A stretch of DNA of 64,000 nt from Byssochlamys sp. IMV 00236 (Eukaryota > Ascomycota > Eurotiomycetes > Eurotiales > Thermoascaceae), in the NCBI GenBank assembly GCA_001931875.2, contig MSJH02000787.1:1-64000 (forward strand), given 5' to 3'. Below, piece by piece: positions 1 through 11,609 of the stretch. The translations under genes were made by a program, and so were the position numbers. The notes under the pieces were generated by a model, which made no database searches, was not told where the DNA came from, and saw only the letters and a list, made by a program, of their open reading frames with translations. Positions within the stretch are counted from its first letter, which is position 1. The number at the start of each line of letters is the position of its first letter.

Positions 1-1127
1 TTCAGTTGCAGAGAGCCAGCATTTTTGCGCGTCCCAGAGGGAAAACTGGGTGTTGGGACTGCTGGGAGCGGCGTTTCCTGATTGCATGCATATACTAGGG
101 AATTGTGTTGTTCTTTTTTGGCGTTTGTGGCTGGGATCTATATTATTTCATCCGTACCGGTACGCTCGAGGCTTGAGCGTACCGTGTATCTTGGGGTCTA
201 TTTTAGGGTCTAGGATCTTAGATATTGCTTGAGTCTGCCGCTCATACGTTATTAATCCAGACTTTAAAGTCTTTCTAGCCTTTCTAGCTGAACTTTGTCC
301 TGCGACCTTTTGGTGGCCCATCATGTGAGATTCGTCAATGACATCCAGTTTGGGGGCCAAGTTCCCTTTTCCATCCATTGAACAACCACCAACGCAGCCA
401 TCTTCCCCTCCGTCTCGATTAAGCGAGATAGATCGTCTTGATCCGAAAGCCGGCCTGTCCCGGGAACCCACTCCTATACGGGAGAAACGCATCTATACCT
501 CGTATGCGATAGTTCGCACACAAGTTGTGTGCTCCGGATACATAGCTATGCGCCCCGGGACTGATCATTATGCTAACATTAGCGTTTCATCCATGCCACC
601 CCGCCTTGCAGGAAAATCTATGCTTGTTATCATGCATGGCGGACAGGTAGCTGCCAGGTGGCCGCGTCAAATCGTCCAGTGGCAGTTGCTGGTTACTGGT
701 TACGGCCGCTTGAGATGCCACGACGCGGTTCAGATGTATGCATCCTCCTGACGGTGTCGAGGAGGGGGAAGCGCCGTATCTATCTATCGAGAAGGCCACC
801 CAGATCTGGCTTATGTGCTTACGGGAGGATATATCTCTCCGGATGAGGCGTGAAGACGGCCTGTCTTCACCGCTACCGTCATCTTCGGGCCTTGTTTGTT
901 AGTTCATATATTCCATCTTTTTCTGGCATAGACCCCCCTTCTTTTCCATTTTGTACTTTCTACATTGTCTACAGTGCACTTCTTCTCATTGTCTGTCTTG
1001 ACAATCTGTCTCCCATCACATATCTCTAATTCTAGACTCCACACGCACTGATGCTCTCCATCTACACCTGTCTGGTCTGTAGATATCTTCGAAGACTCGC
1101 GGAGGGCGGCTAGTTAGAGAGAGAGAG
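1..1127. other. intergenic, left edge
   Basis: No convincing gene. The open frames here lack recognisable domains and lie on both strands of the same DNA. The stretch just before position 1128 is pyrimidine-rich and ends in a short GA run directly before the next start codon, as is common in fungal 5' leaders. A strong inverted repeat at 158-184 is listed separately. Confidence 0.5.
158..184. repeat. perfect 10-bp inverted repeat (hairpin)
   Basis: CGGTACGCTC at 158-167 is the exact reverse complement of GAGCGTACCG at 175-184, with a 7-nt loop. The left arm overlaps a second, perfect 12-bp palindrome CGTACCGGTACG at 153-164, so two alternative cruciforms are possible. Its role is unknown; no gene abuts it. 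Confidence 0.7.
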
Positions 1128-2204
1128 ATGAATCTACCACTTCCGAGCCCATCGTCCCTGAGCCCTGTTGCTCGTTTAATGGAGAGCGGCGAATGGGACG
1201 AAGCTCAGGATGTCCTCCAGCGAATTCTACAGAAGAAAGAGCACGAAGCAGGAGCCAGTCATCCGGAAACGCAGCGTGTGAGGAACATGCTAGCCTGCGT
1301 CTATCGTCGTCAGGGCCGGAAGAACCACGATGCAGACGCTGCAGATACTGCTCGACAGCGCTCGGGCAGCTCAGAAGGGGGCACTGCTTCCGCCGCGAGA
1401 TCGAGCAATTCTCCTCTTTCTGCTCGTTCTCCTCCTTCGAATAGTCCTGAGCATCAAAATCAGCAGCAGCAACAACAACAACGATGTATCCTCCAAACAC
1501 TGGACGCCGAACGACGAGCTCTCGAACTCACCCTCCGAAGAAGCCTTCGCCATCCAGACTCTCGTCCTAATCTCGACATGCTGTCCCGTATGGACTCACT
1601 CGCAGATACGTATTTTGAACATAACCGTCCAGAGACATCCGCCCAGCTCCACCAGACTGTTCTCCGACTTCGTACTTCCACCCTCGGCCCTGGAAACCCG
1701 CTCACCATCGTGGCCATGGACAGTCTAGGCCGCGACTACGCCGCCCAGGGACAATTCAAAGACGCACTCCGCCTACAAGAAGACGCAGTAGAGGCCGGCC
1801 GCGTGCACCTCGGCCAAGAAGACATCGTCACATTACGCTGCATCGTACATCTAGCAGAGACATACGGCCGGGTAATGGCCGAAGCGCCAACAATACCACC
1901 CAACGCGCGCGCAATCCCGTTTCTCGAAAACGCCGTATCAATCCTCGAGAGGACAGCGGGTTCAGAAAGCTCTGACACCGCGTCCATACGATATTACCTT
2001 GCCGTGGCGTATTCGAGAATCGGGGCACGGATCGGCGACGCTGAAGAGCTTCTAGCGGCTGTTTTGGAATGGAGTCGTCGGAATGTCGAGACGGGGAATA
2101 ATACTGCGATTCAGATCATGCGGAATCTAGTGACGTTGTATCGGCATCTGGGGAAGTTGGATCGAGCTCATGAGGTGGAAATGCTGTTGAAGAGGGCAAA
2201 ATGA
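1128..2204 (+). CDS. TPR-repeat protein (kinesin-light-chain-like)
   Basis: Single-exon gene of 358 aa. The C-terminal two thirds carries tandem tetratricopeptide-type helices, for example around 'SRMDSLADTYFEHNRPETS' and 'MDSLGRDYAAQGQFKDAL', with the spacing seen in kinesin-light-chain and NACHT-associated fungal TPR proteins. An N-terminal helix pair (residues about 15-65) resembles another TPR unit. It is separated from the rest by a low-complexity Ser/Pro linker and a seven-residue poly-Gln run encoded by mixed CAG/CAA codons. No catalytic domain, signal peptide or membrane segment is visible, so a cytosolic protein-protein interaction role is inferred. The ATG lies directly after a GA-rich leader. 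The partner is unknown. Confidence 0.75.
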   Translation: MNLPLPSPSSLSPVARLMESGEWDEAQDVLQRILQKKEHEAGASHPETQRVRNMLACVYRRQGRKNHDADAADTARQRSGSSEGGTASAARSSNSPLSARSPPSNSPEHQNQQQQQQQRCILQTLDAERRALELTLRRSLRHPDSRPNLDMLSRMDSLADTYFEHNRPETSAQLHQTVLRLRTSTLGPGNPLTIVAMDSLGRDYAAQGQFKDALRLQEDAVEAGRVHLGQEDIVTLRCIVHLAETYGRVMAEAPTIPPNARAIPFLENAVSILERTAGSESSDTASIRYYLAVAYSRIGARIGDAEELLAAVLEWSRRNVETGNNTAIQIMRNLVTLYRHLGKLDRAHEVEMLLKRAK

Positions 2205-3044
2205 ACTACTTCTCTTCTACATGGTACTGAACGCGGGGCGACAATTCAGTTTTGAGTCAATAATTGCTATTTAGTTATACCTCAAGAAGTAAAACTATAC
2301 AAAGGACAGTAAATACTTACTAGTTGGTGGTCTTGGCGCTAATAATATGCAAAACATGTATTAACTGCTTTATTGGAGGCGAGCTAAAAGGCCCCTATTA
2401 CCCTATACAAAGGGCACAGAACAATCAACGCCTAGCCACTTATTTCCACCTATTTAGGATCATGTCAGACACGCCGGAAGTAGGAAATACGTAGATATAG
2501 TGGCGGAGGCAGTGCTCCAGGCAGGAATTAGCCAGGGTGAAGTCCTATAGTTAGGTCCTAGGGACCCAAAAGATTATATTCCCGTACTCTAAGCTTTTCT
2601 TCCTATCTCGCTTCTGTGGTCTTAAAAATCCGACGAGATTTACTCCATTTGTAAGGAGCATTTAGGTGGCGTGGTAAAATCGCAGTACGATATTAAGACT
2701 AACCGCCAGAGTTCTAAAGGAACACTATAGGATGCGCTATTCAAATGGTAATTTGTAGATTATATAAACCTTTATATGATCCCCTCTTTTTTTATCTGAA
2801 AGTATAAATCACTAGATATAGATGAAACTGGATGCCTTAAATAGGTCTGGCTGAAGTTAAGTGAGGAGGTATTGATATCTATCACTTGTCATAAGTCTTG
2901 ATTAAGTACTTAAAGGGGCTATTGTGCAATCCTAGTTCAGCACAGACGTCAGAACAGTTGGTATCAAAAGCCTCCTTTGGCAATTGAATTCTTGATTAAG
3001 GAAACTGTAAGTTATATATCTTGGCTAGTCGATTCAAATCTTGA
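2205..3044. other. AT-rich degenerate stretch, possible LTR-retrotransposon relic
   Basis: About 840 bp of AT-rich sequence without a usable frame. It looks eroded, as expected after repeat-induced point mutation. Near its right end, at about 2960-2975, is TTGGTATCAAAAGCC. This resembles the TGGTATCAGAGC-type primer-binding site, complementary to initiator tRNA-Met, that follows the 5' LTR of many copia elements; a CA dinucleotide lies just before it. No target duplication or second LTR could be identified. Confidence 0.25.
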
Positions 3045-3404
3045 CTAGGCAACGAGCGTAGTAAAATCAAACACCCTTGATCTGGTGCACACCTTTTTAG
3101 AAAACAATAGTAGGCTTTCATTTGCCAGCGGCTCCAGGATTGTGACAGCCGCTTCAAATTCCTTGAATATCCAATTTCTCATCTCCACAGCAACTAGTGA
3201 GTCGATCCCATAATCGGACAACGGATGGGAGGCCTGTATCTCTTGTTCTTGTATCATTGAGAGCGACGATATCTTTGAAATAATTGCACTGGAGACTTCC
3301 TGTATTGCTTCAGGCACTGTTTTGGCCTGTCGCAATTTGTCACGGAGTCGGATAGAGGCGTTGGGACCATCAGCAGTAGACTCCAGGGGGCGAAGTGCAT
3401 ACAT
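3045..3404 (-). pseudogene. orphan ACP domain of a highly reducing polyketide synthase
   Basis: The minus-strand frame encodes about 119 aa matching only the C-terminus of fungal highly reducing type I PKSs. It has a linker with 'RLRDKLRQAK', then the acyl-carrier motif 'DYGIDSLVAVEMRNW', whose Ser would carry phosphopantetheine, then the usual tail 'NESLLLFSKKV'. HR-PKSs are about 2,200-2,600 aa with KS-AT-DH-ER-KR upstream; none of these is present in the 470 bp between this frame and the divergent MFS gene. The fragment is therefore a relic of a deleted PKS. The sequence downstream is AT-rich. A stand-alone ACP gene is a less likely alternative, because the frame begins at an apparent internal exon border (GATAG just before the ATG). 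Confidence 0.7.
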
Positions 3405-3874
3405 ACTATCACCAAGTCATTTCTCGGATAACTAACGAACAAGGAAGTGAACCCTGCATGCTACTACTTACTTACTGCAAATAAAACCAGACTGGGCGAA
3501 GCAGCAACAGTACCATCAGCGACATGCTTGAGACTCGAATACAAGTTGATGGAATATGTTGAGATACGGGGAATTAACGGGCCACTAGACTGGAACCATA
3601 GTAGTTCCCTGTCATCTCGTCAGGATCTAATTAATTAGCCCACCGCCTAGATTTCCGTCTCTTTGTTCTTCTGTGGCAGCCTGCTGCCTGCTATTATCAC
3701 AGAGATGAAAACAGTGTCGACCATGCTTACACGCGTTGATCCTTGTCCATTCGCTCACCCTTCTCCCTGGGCTGAGACTGAGATCCCCATTGGGCCTGGA
3801 TTCAGATTCCATCTCTTGTTCTCATTCTCATCTATTATATCATTCTCGTCTTTGTGCTGCAGGCTATAAACTAG
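3405..3874. other. divergent spacer between PKS relic and MFS gene
   Basis: Holds the presumed promoter and leader of the MFS transporter, with pyrimidine-rich tracts at about 3815-3860 just before its ATG. No further PKS-domain coding sequence could be recognised on the minus strand here. Confidence 0.4.
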
Positions 3875-5458
3875 ATGGCTACGGAGGTTGCAAATGATCC
3901 TGCCTCATCCACGCCAGAACAGCCTCCAAGGGATCAAAGAGCTGATGAGGGCGAGGTCTATTCGATCTACCAGGGCAAGGCCAAGATCTTGATTGTCCTC
4001 ACGGCGTCCATTGCCGGCTTCTTCTCGCCCCTCTCTGCGAATATCTATCTCCCTGCGCTCAACACGCTGGCCGACCAGCTGCATGTGAGCAACACGTTGA
4101 TCAATCTGACCGTGACAACGTATATGGTACGTGGAATCCATCTCAGAGAGAGTACCGATGGATGAGCTCATGGTCGATCAAAATCGCTAACGTCATCCTT
4201 TCTTCTTTCTCTTCAGATCTTCCAAGGATTGGCTCCAGCCATCTTTGGGGGTTTCGCAGATAGTGCCGGTCGGAGGCCCGCGTACATCATCTGTTTTATT
4301 GTCTACATCGCCGCCAATATCGGCCTCGCTCTGCAGCGGAACTATGTGGCCCTCATTATCCTCCGCTGCTTGCAAAGCACAGGGAGCAGCAGCACCGTCG
4401 CCCTAGCCAACGCCATTGTGGCCGATGTAGTGACTACCGCGGAACGCGGGGTCTATATCGGATACGCATCTGCTGGAGGGATCCTTGGGCCATCTCTCGG
4501 ACCCATTATCGGCGGCTTGCTGACCCAGTTCCTGGGGTGGCCCTCGATCTTCTGGTTCTTGACCATCTTCGCTGGCGCTTTCTTTGTCCCCCTCCTGCTC
4601 TTTCTCCCAGAGACTGCTCGCAGGATTGTAGGCAACGGCTCTCGCCCGCCTCCGCGCTGGAACCAGTCTCTGCTGCAGCTCTGCTCGCGCCACCGGTCTG
4701 GGGAGACGCCAGTGCAGGCACGCGTTCACTTTCCCAACCCGCTCAAAACGCTGGTCATTGTTTTTGACCGGGAAGTCTTCCTGATCCTGGCCTGCAACAG
4801 CCTCATCTTCAGCAGCTATTATGCCGTCTCCACCAGCGTTACCTCGCAGTTCAAGATGATCTACGGGTTCAATGACGTCCAGATAGGTCTCTGCTTCATT
4901 CCAGTCGGCGTTGGCAGCTTGCTGGCAGCTTACACACAAGGCCGTATGGTGGATTGGAACTACGCGCGGTACGCCCGCCAGCAAGGCATTACAGTCTCCA
5001 AGACGCGTCGTCAGGACCTGACCACCTTCCCTATCGAACGGGCCCGAACAGAGGTCGTATTCCCTCTGATTGTCCTGGAGGGGCTGGGCATGATCGCCTA
5101 CGGCTGGGTGCTGCACTACCAGACGAACCTTTCTGGCCCGCTTATCTTGCTCTTCATCATCGGGTACACTTCGTCAGCAACATTCAACATCCTGAGTGTC
5201 CTGATGGTCGATATTTACCAGGAGAGTCCGGCGACGGCGACAGCTGCCAATAACCTGACGCGTTGTTGGCTCGGAGCAGCCTTCACGGCGTTTATATTGC
5301 CAATGATCGATGCCATCGGATGTGGCTGGGCCTTCACCATAATTGGGATTATCTGTTTCCTGTGTGTGCCAGTGCTTCTGGCAGTATGGCAATGGGGTTA
5401 TGGCTGGCGGCAACAGCGCCAGCGTCGTGAAGAGGAGAAGCAGTTACTGCGTACATAG
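3875..5458 (+). CDS. MFS transporter, DHA1 drug:H+ antiporter type (Qdr/CexA-like)
   Basis: Two exons (3875-4126, 4217-5458; 90-bp GT-AG intron, phase 0) encode 497 aa. Around twelve hydrophobic segments are visible. The TM1-TM2 block 'FSPLSANIYLPALNTLADQL' and the loop 2-3 motif 'GGFADSAGRRPAYI' are typical of DHA1 transporters that export drugs, polyamines or organic acids across the plasma membrane. 'GPIIGGLLTQFLGWPSIFW' is the antiporter motif C region. The long central cytosolic loop follows TM6, as usual in this family. The gene diverges from the PKS relic, so it may be the survivor of a metabolite cluster; the substrate cannot be told. The second exon is open from the acceptor, and the first exon begins at the only ATG with a matching frame. 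Confidence 0.88.
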
Positions 5459-6273
5459 GATCTGTCACAGAAACCGACCTGAAGCAAGATCGATCTTCTC
5501 AACAAACTCCTGTTCTTTGTATCGAGCAGGTATATTTTTGAACTTTTATGCTCAACAGTGACTTAAGGTCAATTTAAACTGCTAGTTAGTTAGTCCAGAT
5601 TCATAGACTAGATCTAATGTTTTATTTCTACCTAAAGCATGACTAACTATATCTTAAATCCATCATCAAGTCGACTAATAGATCACTTATACAAAACTCT
5701 TCAAACCTCATCTTTCGTATCTCAAACAACGAAAGCTTATACCTATAGCCATCTGGTTCTAGTTTAGATAAGCTACTATAACTAGTCTACATTTTACATT
5801 TAATCGGAGATTTTCAACAGAAAATAAATTATAAAAGCAATCTAACTTTTGAAAAACCCAGGTATAACTAATCCTTGTGTATAACTATAAGAATATAACA
5901 TCTGTTAGATATCGTACATAATTACCGCTACGCAGCAGCATACATAATACCACCGTGCGCTACAAGGAGCAATTATTGCAGGAAAGATCAGTCAATATCT
6001 ACTCTACTGTAGTCTAATCTTGACGCGGTCAGAATGTAACGATCGGCCGGCCCGGCGGGAAATATATTTATCTTACCAACACTGCACGAAGACCCACGTA
6101 AGTAATATAAACATAGTAAACAGGGTATATAGAGTAATGACAATAAGATAAAAAGGCCCAGAAAATTATAGTAATTAATGCAAGGTTTAAAAAAATCCTG
6201 CAATATAGGGATTCCATGTAATCTGGGACCGGAAAAAAAAAAGAATTTGAAATTACCGTTTTAATTTTCGAGT
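5459..6273. other. AT-rich intergenic spacer
   Basis: 3' flank of the MFS gene followed by AT-rich, low-complexity DNA up to the tRNA. No frame with codon bias or a domain was seen. It resembles the AT-rich block at 2205-3044 in composition. Confidence 0.45.
6233..6242 (-). terminator. RNA polymerase III terminator of tRNA-Gly
   Basis: A run of ten A on the plus strand (ten T on the tRNA strand) lies about 31 nt beyond the tRNA 3' end, as expected for a Pol III stop. Confidence 0.7.
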
Positions 6274-6344
6274 TGCATCATCCGTGAATCGAACACGGGC
6301 CTCGTCGATGGCAACGACGAATTCTACCACTAGACCAATGATGC
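6274..6344 (-). tRNA. tRNA-Gly (anticodon GCC)
   Basis: 71 nt, no intron. The acceptor arm GCATCAT pairs fully with ATGATGC, followed by discriminator A. The D-loop contains AGTGGTAGA, the anticodon stem CGTCG/CGACG encloses TTGCCAT, and the T arm is CCGTG-TTCGATT-CACGG. Box A and box B consensus (GGTCTAGTGG, GTTCGATTC) are present. The 71-nt length is the usual one for eukaryotic tRNA-Gly. Confidence 0.95.
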
Positions 6345-6913
6345 TTGCTGATGTATTACCCGTCCGTTATAGAATATATAAGTGAAACTTTTACTGGGTA
6401 GGTTCTTTTTTTCGGTCAAGATCTAACTAAACTCTAGCTGCATGGTTATTATTACGGATTGACTATCCTTTCATGCCGTTGTGCAGTTTTGGGGGCCGAT
6501 TTTACCGCAAGTGACGGAATTGATCCGATCGTATCTTGTCATTGTTCCATGAACTTTACAGATTGCACTCTGCGTCGTGGATATATATCTATCTAGGGCA
6601 GGCATGCGGAAATGCTCCGTTTTCTATCGGGGAGTTAACTTGCAGGGAAACTCGATGCGTTCGATTGCGTCTAAATTCAATCCCGTTCTTCAAAGTTTAG
6701 CCTCCTCGTGTTCGGCAGATCAAGTAGATCGCGATCATCGTGTTTACGAATACGAGAGATCGCGTCAAGGATTCAAAATGATACATCATCGGATGAGTTT
6801 GTCACGTAGCAATATACAGTGCATTGAATGCCCTGGCCCAGAGACAAGGCCCGGCTGTACCAGAAATCTTTAAATACTCTATGTTATTTTACAGCAGGCT
6901 TTCGCCCTTAGAC
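6345..6913. other. spacer between tRNA-Gly and nma111 3' end
   Basis: Contains the upstream flank of the tRNA gene and the 3' untranslated region of nma111. No additional gene is seen. Confidence 0.5.
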
Positions 6914-9900
6914 CTATTCTACATCAACTTCCGGTTCGACGTCGCTGGGTCCGTCGTCTATGCCTTCGTCCATCGCATCGGCGTTGAGGTTAGAGGAGTC
7001 AGCCGTCACGCCGCGTCTCTCTTTACCCTTCTCATATGAGACGGTCCTCCATCCCGCGGGGACAGATGGGTCTTTGATGTATTCGGACATGGGGAACTGC
7101 AAGAGTGTCAGTAATGGAGATCGACAATACGGGTTCTAAATTCGGGATCCGTACATAATGGTCATTCTTCTTCATAGTCACGACCCACGGGACGTTGTCG
7201 AACGTCACGGCCCGAAGACGGAAATAAGTGTTGTCTGGGATCTTGTTTACTTCTCGCACGAAGCTGTCCAGATCCCGCGTCTCCACACCGTTGACAGCGG
7301 TGATAAAGTTCGTCGGCGCCAGCCCATACTGGTACGAGGGAGATCCACGGCTCTGCAAGGGCATTAGTATACTCGTCACGTAAACACAGGAAAAAAAAAA
7401 TACACATACCCTCGCACTAACGTAGATCTCACTGTGGAGCTTGGAGATCTGTTGCCGAACCGCATGGTGAGGCTTCTGCAGTACCGCACCGCAGAAAACC
7501 ACAGCACGGTCCGTCTCAAGCTGCTCAGTGGGCACCGTAGGCACCTGAATGCGCATCTCCTGTCCGTTGCGGACAATAAGCGCATCAAGGACTTCGTTGT
7601 CGTACATGATATCAAGCTCCGAGACACGGGTTATCAGCTTGCCGTTTAGGGTCAAGATGATATCACCCTCCTGCAGAGCATCCGTGGCAGATTTGAACGA
7701 TGGAGGTGGCACATCCACCTTTCGTACCATGAAGAGCTGATGTCGGGTCGGGTTGGCCTGAGCGACTTTCTCGATCCATTCATCCGATACGCCCATGATC
7801 CGCGCCTGGCTCATCTGCACAACGTAGCTCTCCATATTGAGGATTCGCAGCTTAGGGATGTCTCCCTGCTGAATTTTGCTGACGATAGGCAGAAGCGAAG
7901 GAGTGGCCATGCCAAGATGATACTCGACATCCTTGTGGCTATTGGCAGTGCGCTCTCCCAAGTAGTTCAACCAGAGAGCCTGCACAACACCATCCTCGCC
8001 AATGAGCACACCATTGGTACACTGTCCACTGAGACCAGTATCCACTGTAATAGCGTCAAGATTGATGGCACGGTATCTCGGAGCAGATGAATTCGCCGGG
8101 ATGGCTACAGTGGTGATGTCCGTGACAGTCGTCTTGGCCACTACTATGCGGAAGTTCTGATTGAATCCCACAAAAATGGTTTCCTGGCCCTGCTTGATGT
8201 TCTCCGTGCTCAGTTTAGCGCTCTTAACGGGAGCCTGGACCAGACTCGGGTCGTATTGCACGATAGTATAGTTCTGTAGTGGGTGCAAGAAGACGACCCT
8301 GCCACTGACAATGATTGAATCCGCAACCGTGATGTTGATATCACATAGATCATACGGAACGATAGCCCTAGAGACAACTACAAGGCCCTTTCCCGCGTCA
8401 ACAACAAGACCGAATCCAGTCTTCTTGGCCTGAGGGTAGCCATCGAGCTTGAGAGGCATCGTGCAGGAGACCCTTACGAAGCTTCGAACAATGTCAGCTG
8501 CAGCAGGCTGACTGATTCCCTCGAGCCTGATGAAGTCGGCTTTTCTGGGGACTGGGGGTGCCGCTGGTATCGGATCGGCGAGATCAGAGAAGTCCCATAG
8601 ACCAGTGTCGTCATTTCGTACGGCCAAGCGCATCCTGGGATGCCAGTGGCGGTCGACGTAGACGATACTAGTTCCTCTGGTGTGTAGATCCCGGATATGT
8701 CTGTAAGAGACAACGACTCTGGCCCGATCTACACCACGTAAGTACCACTCTGCCTGTAATCCAACACGAGATACTTACCTGGGATAGTCTTCATGACTTC
8801 GATGAACTCCTTTAAATCCCTAGTTGGGCGTTTGTCGATCGTATCTATGATCCAACCGGACACGGTGTTTTCCAGCTTGAAGGAGCCGGCCGCCTCGCAG
8901 ATGTACACACCGCGAGTGGCGATGGCGTACAATCTCGCCTGCTGGTAGGAGAGATCATGGAATGTTCCGCCTGCAACAGAGACGAAGCGGTCGGGAGTGA
9001 TTGCATGCAAGTCTCCCACCTGACATTCAAGTTCAATATCCTCTCCGCCCCTCTGGACAAGGAGTTTGATCGTGTTTCCGACGTTCGAATCCAGGATATC
9101 ATCCAGTCTCACGAACCGTGTGATGAGTTCCCCGTTGATCTCCAGGAGCACGTCTCCCTCCTCAAGCTTGCCATCAGCGGGTCCCTCTGGAAGCACAATC
9201 TCAGCCACCAGCATGCCCGTCTCCGTTGGAGCTGATGTACGAACAGCAGCTTCCCATTCCGGAGTCAGCCCTAAACGACGACACTCGTCGAAAGGCTTGA
9301 TCATGAATTGAGTCTGGATGGTACCACGGGTGACAGGTTCACCCCTACGGATACACTCTAGAGCACGCAGTGGACGGTCTAGAGGCAGGAAATAGTCCGT
9401 CGCCGCCCCGTCAGCGCGACCTCCGGCTTGCAGGGCGATTGCATGACCATCGATATTCACCACCGGACTGCCGGAACTTCCACCACTTGCTGCCGCCGCT
9501 GCCTGGATGTAGTTGGTATTAAAGTCACTGTAGCCCTCGCCATACTCGGGAGCGTTCCTGTCAAGACGACTGATCACACCGGAGAGAATACTGAGCTTCT
9601 CTCCCGCATCGTTACCAACCACACGGATCTCGACACCCACGCGGGCGGCATCCGGTTGCAGTTTCAGCTCTGTCAACTTCATATATTTGATGGCGGCCGG
9701 GTCGAATTTGAGGATACCGAAGTCGTGGACCGGATCGCGGTATATGGGTTTGACGTCACACTATGACAGGAGATATCAGATCAGAACTTGTACCCAGAGA
9801 CAGATGCATATAGCAATGACAAAGACAATGGACAAACATACCTCCTCATGATTATCAAAAATGCAATAACCCCAGAAAGGTCCAGCGCAGACAACATGTC

Positions 9901-10252
9901 TATTGGTCAAAATGTATCCTTTCTCCGCATCGACCACAAAACCCGTTGCCTGACTAGCCATCGACAGGTCCGTATCAAAGGAGCATGTCTGACAGAAATG
10001 GATCGAGACGACACTCTTCACGACGTTCTCTATTGTGGCCTGCCATTCTGGCGAGTCTGCCGGAGCTGGGACCAGCGGCAGCGCGGGAGCAGTGTCGGCG
10101 TCATCTTCGATGCTGTACACCGTTCCATTGGCCGGTGTTGAATCCCCCGGCGTCAGCGCAGAGGTTTCTGGTTTCAAGTGTTTCGCAGGGCGATCAGTGC
10201 CAGCGACAGGGCTGTGCTTGCGCTTCGAACGCATCTCGCCTGTCCTCTCCAT
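6914..10252 (-). CDS. nma111: pro-apoptotic HtrA-like serine protease Nma111
   Basis: Five exons on the minus strand (10252-9842, 9760-8779, 8728-7410, 7352-7155, 7096-6914; introns 50-81 bp) join in frame to 1,030 aa, the usual size of fungal Nma111. This is a nuclear HtrA/DegP-family protease linked in yeast to apoptosis under stress and to lipid homeostasis. The first protease domain has the full triad: His119 in 'NRHVVC', Asp150 in '[11 protein letters not shown]', and Ser235 in 'GGSSGSPVV'. PDZ-like segments follow ('[17 protein letters not shown]' and '[17 protein letters not shown]'), with a second degenerate protease half between them. A basic stretch near the N-terminus ('RSKRKHSP') suits nuclear import. 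ATG at 10252 was chosen because the Lys/Arg-rich N-terminus matches relatives; ATG at 10234 is an alternative. Confidence 0.95.
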
Positions 10253-11609
10253 GTCGGATGCGGAAGAGGTGCAGAAATTGCGCAATGCGCGGACGGCAAT
10301 ATAACCCGGGGTCTTTCGAGCCGGGATTGAAAGAAGGAGAGATCGGATGGAACGGTTTACGTCGAGCAAGGACGAGGTGGTAGAGGGTCTTCGTCCCAGT
10401 TGACTGCAAGCTCCGCTTGTAGCTAGATCCTTATAACAATTCTTCAGGCGGCGAGGAAGCTGACGTCGAGGTGTGCAGGACCCTAGAGCAGGTACCACGA
10501 GACCACGGGAGATCGACAGGAAGCTGGAAGAGCTTGGAGAAATCGAGTTCGGGACAGACAGGCCGGGGGTCTGCGAGGGAGAAGAGCAACACGGCGCAGG
10601 CGCAGGTCGTGCTGGACCGGGAGACGCAGTAGCAACGGAGAAGCCCCTTCTGCACGCCGGAAGCAGGGCGGAGGACATCCACAAGACCAAAGACGTCGCC
10701 TCTCAGCCGGTCAGGAGTGGTGGATGGACAGGCTGGCGATCGGACGGACGAGAGGGCGCGTGGACGAGGAAGAAGTCATCCGCAGCACAGCTGGAGGTTG
10801 TTGCGAAGTTGTGGTGGTTAGCTCTGCTGGCGTCCTGATTGGACGGCCAGCAGGCCCTCGGAGCCATCTCCCAAGGTGGGCGCTTAAGGTCCTTATAATG
10901 ATAATATAAATATTATAATAATAACAGTTAGAAACAGATGATTGTCATTGCTATACTCGAGCACCGTCGGGGCCTATTCGAGTCTTGGTTCTTTTGCGTC
11001 AAGGACGGGTGTAGCTAACACAAGCAGTATTACCGCCTCGGACATCTCAGCTATTAATTACTAGCAGAATCGCACTACGCCTCAGAACAGGACCACAGCT
11101 GGTATATCGCATTTATATATCCAGACGTCTGAACTGAACAGTACAAAGTAGGCAGAAGCAGTGACTATCATATCATATATAATGCTGAAATCGGTCTATC
11201 CCGATTGACCCGTTGACTCCCCACGTATGCTCCCGTCAATTCCTTGTAGCCCATGTTATACAATATTGCGTACCCCTTTCTCTCCTTCAAATGCAGTCGC
11301 AATCCTTTTGCGCCCTTCTCTTGCTAAACCCGGACCCGCTGGCCGTACCTGAGCATCCGGTGCGTAGGATGATACTGCAAAAGCAGCACTCCCGGACTTT
11401 GAAAGGTTCCAAAGACAGAAGCTGAAACCTTTTCTTCATCGTGGATTTCTCCTCTTTTATTTTATCTTGGTCTGACAGTGCCCGACGGGGATACTCCCGT
11501 GGAACAAGTGTCTTCGTGCACCTTTTCACTATACCAGAAGGCCTCTGGTTGCGCACCTGAGGCCAGACCTACAACTGAGAGCGCGATAGTCATCCGTTCT
11601 CATCGCGCT
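10253..11609. other. intergenic: nma111 promoter and 3' flank of the SSXT gene
   Basis: About 1.36 kb. Near nma111 it is GC-rich with overlapping open frames on both strands but no domain; these are judged chance frames. At 10890-10925 there is a short AT-rich spacer. No RNA gene was found. Confidence 0.45.

Noticed and set aside
338..751. 137-codon plus-strand frame near the left edge
   Set aside because: No domain, mixed composition, antisense frame also open, no splice or promoter context.
3010..3056. tRNA-like T-arm (GATTCAAATC)
   Set aside because: No matching acceptor or anticodon arm; more likely a small inverted repeat.
4403..5116. Long antisense frame in the MFS gene
   Set aside because: Shadow of a GC-biased real exon; no family features.
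10473..10838. 121-codon frame upstream of nma111
   Set aside because: Arg/Gly/Glu-rich translation of GC-rich promoter DNA, with open frames on the other strand.
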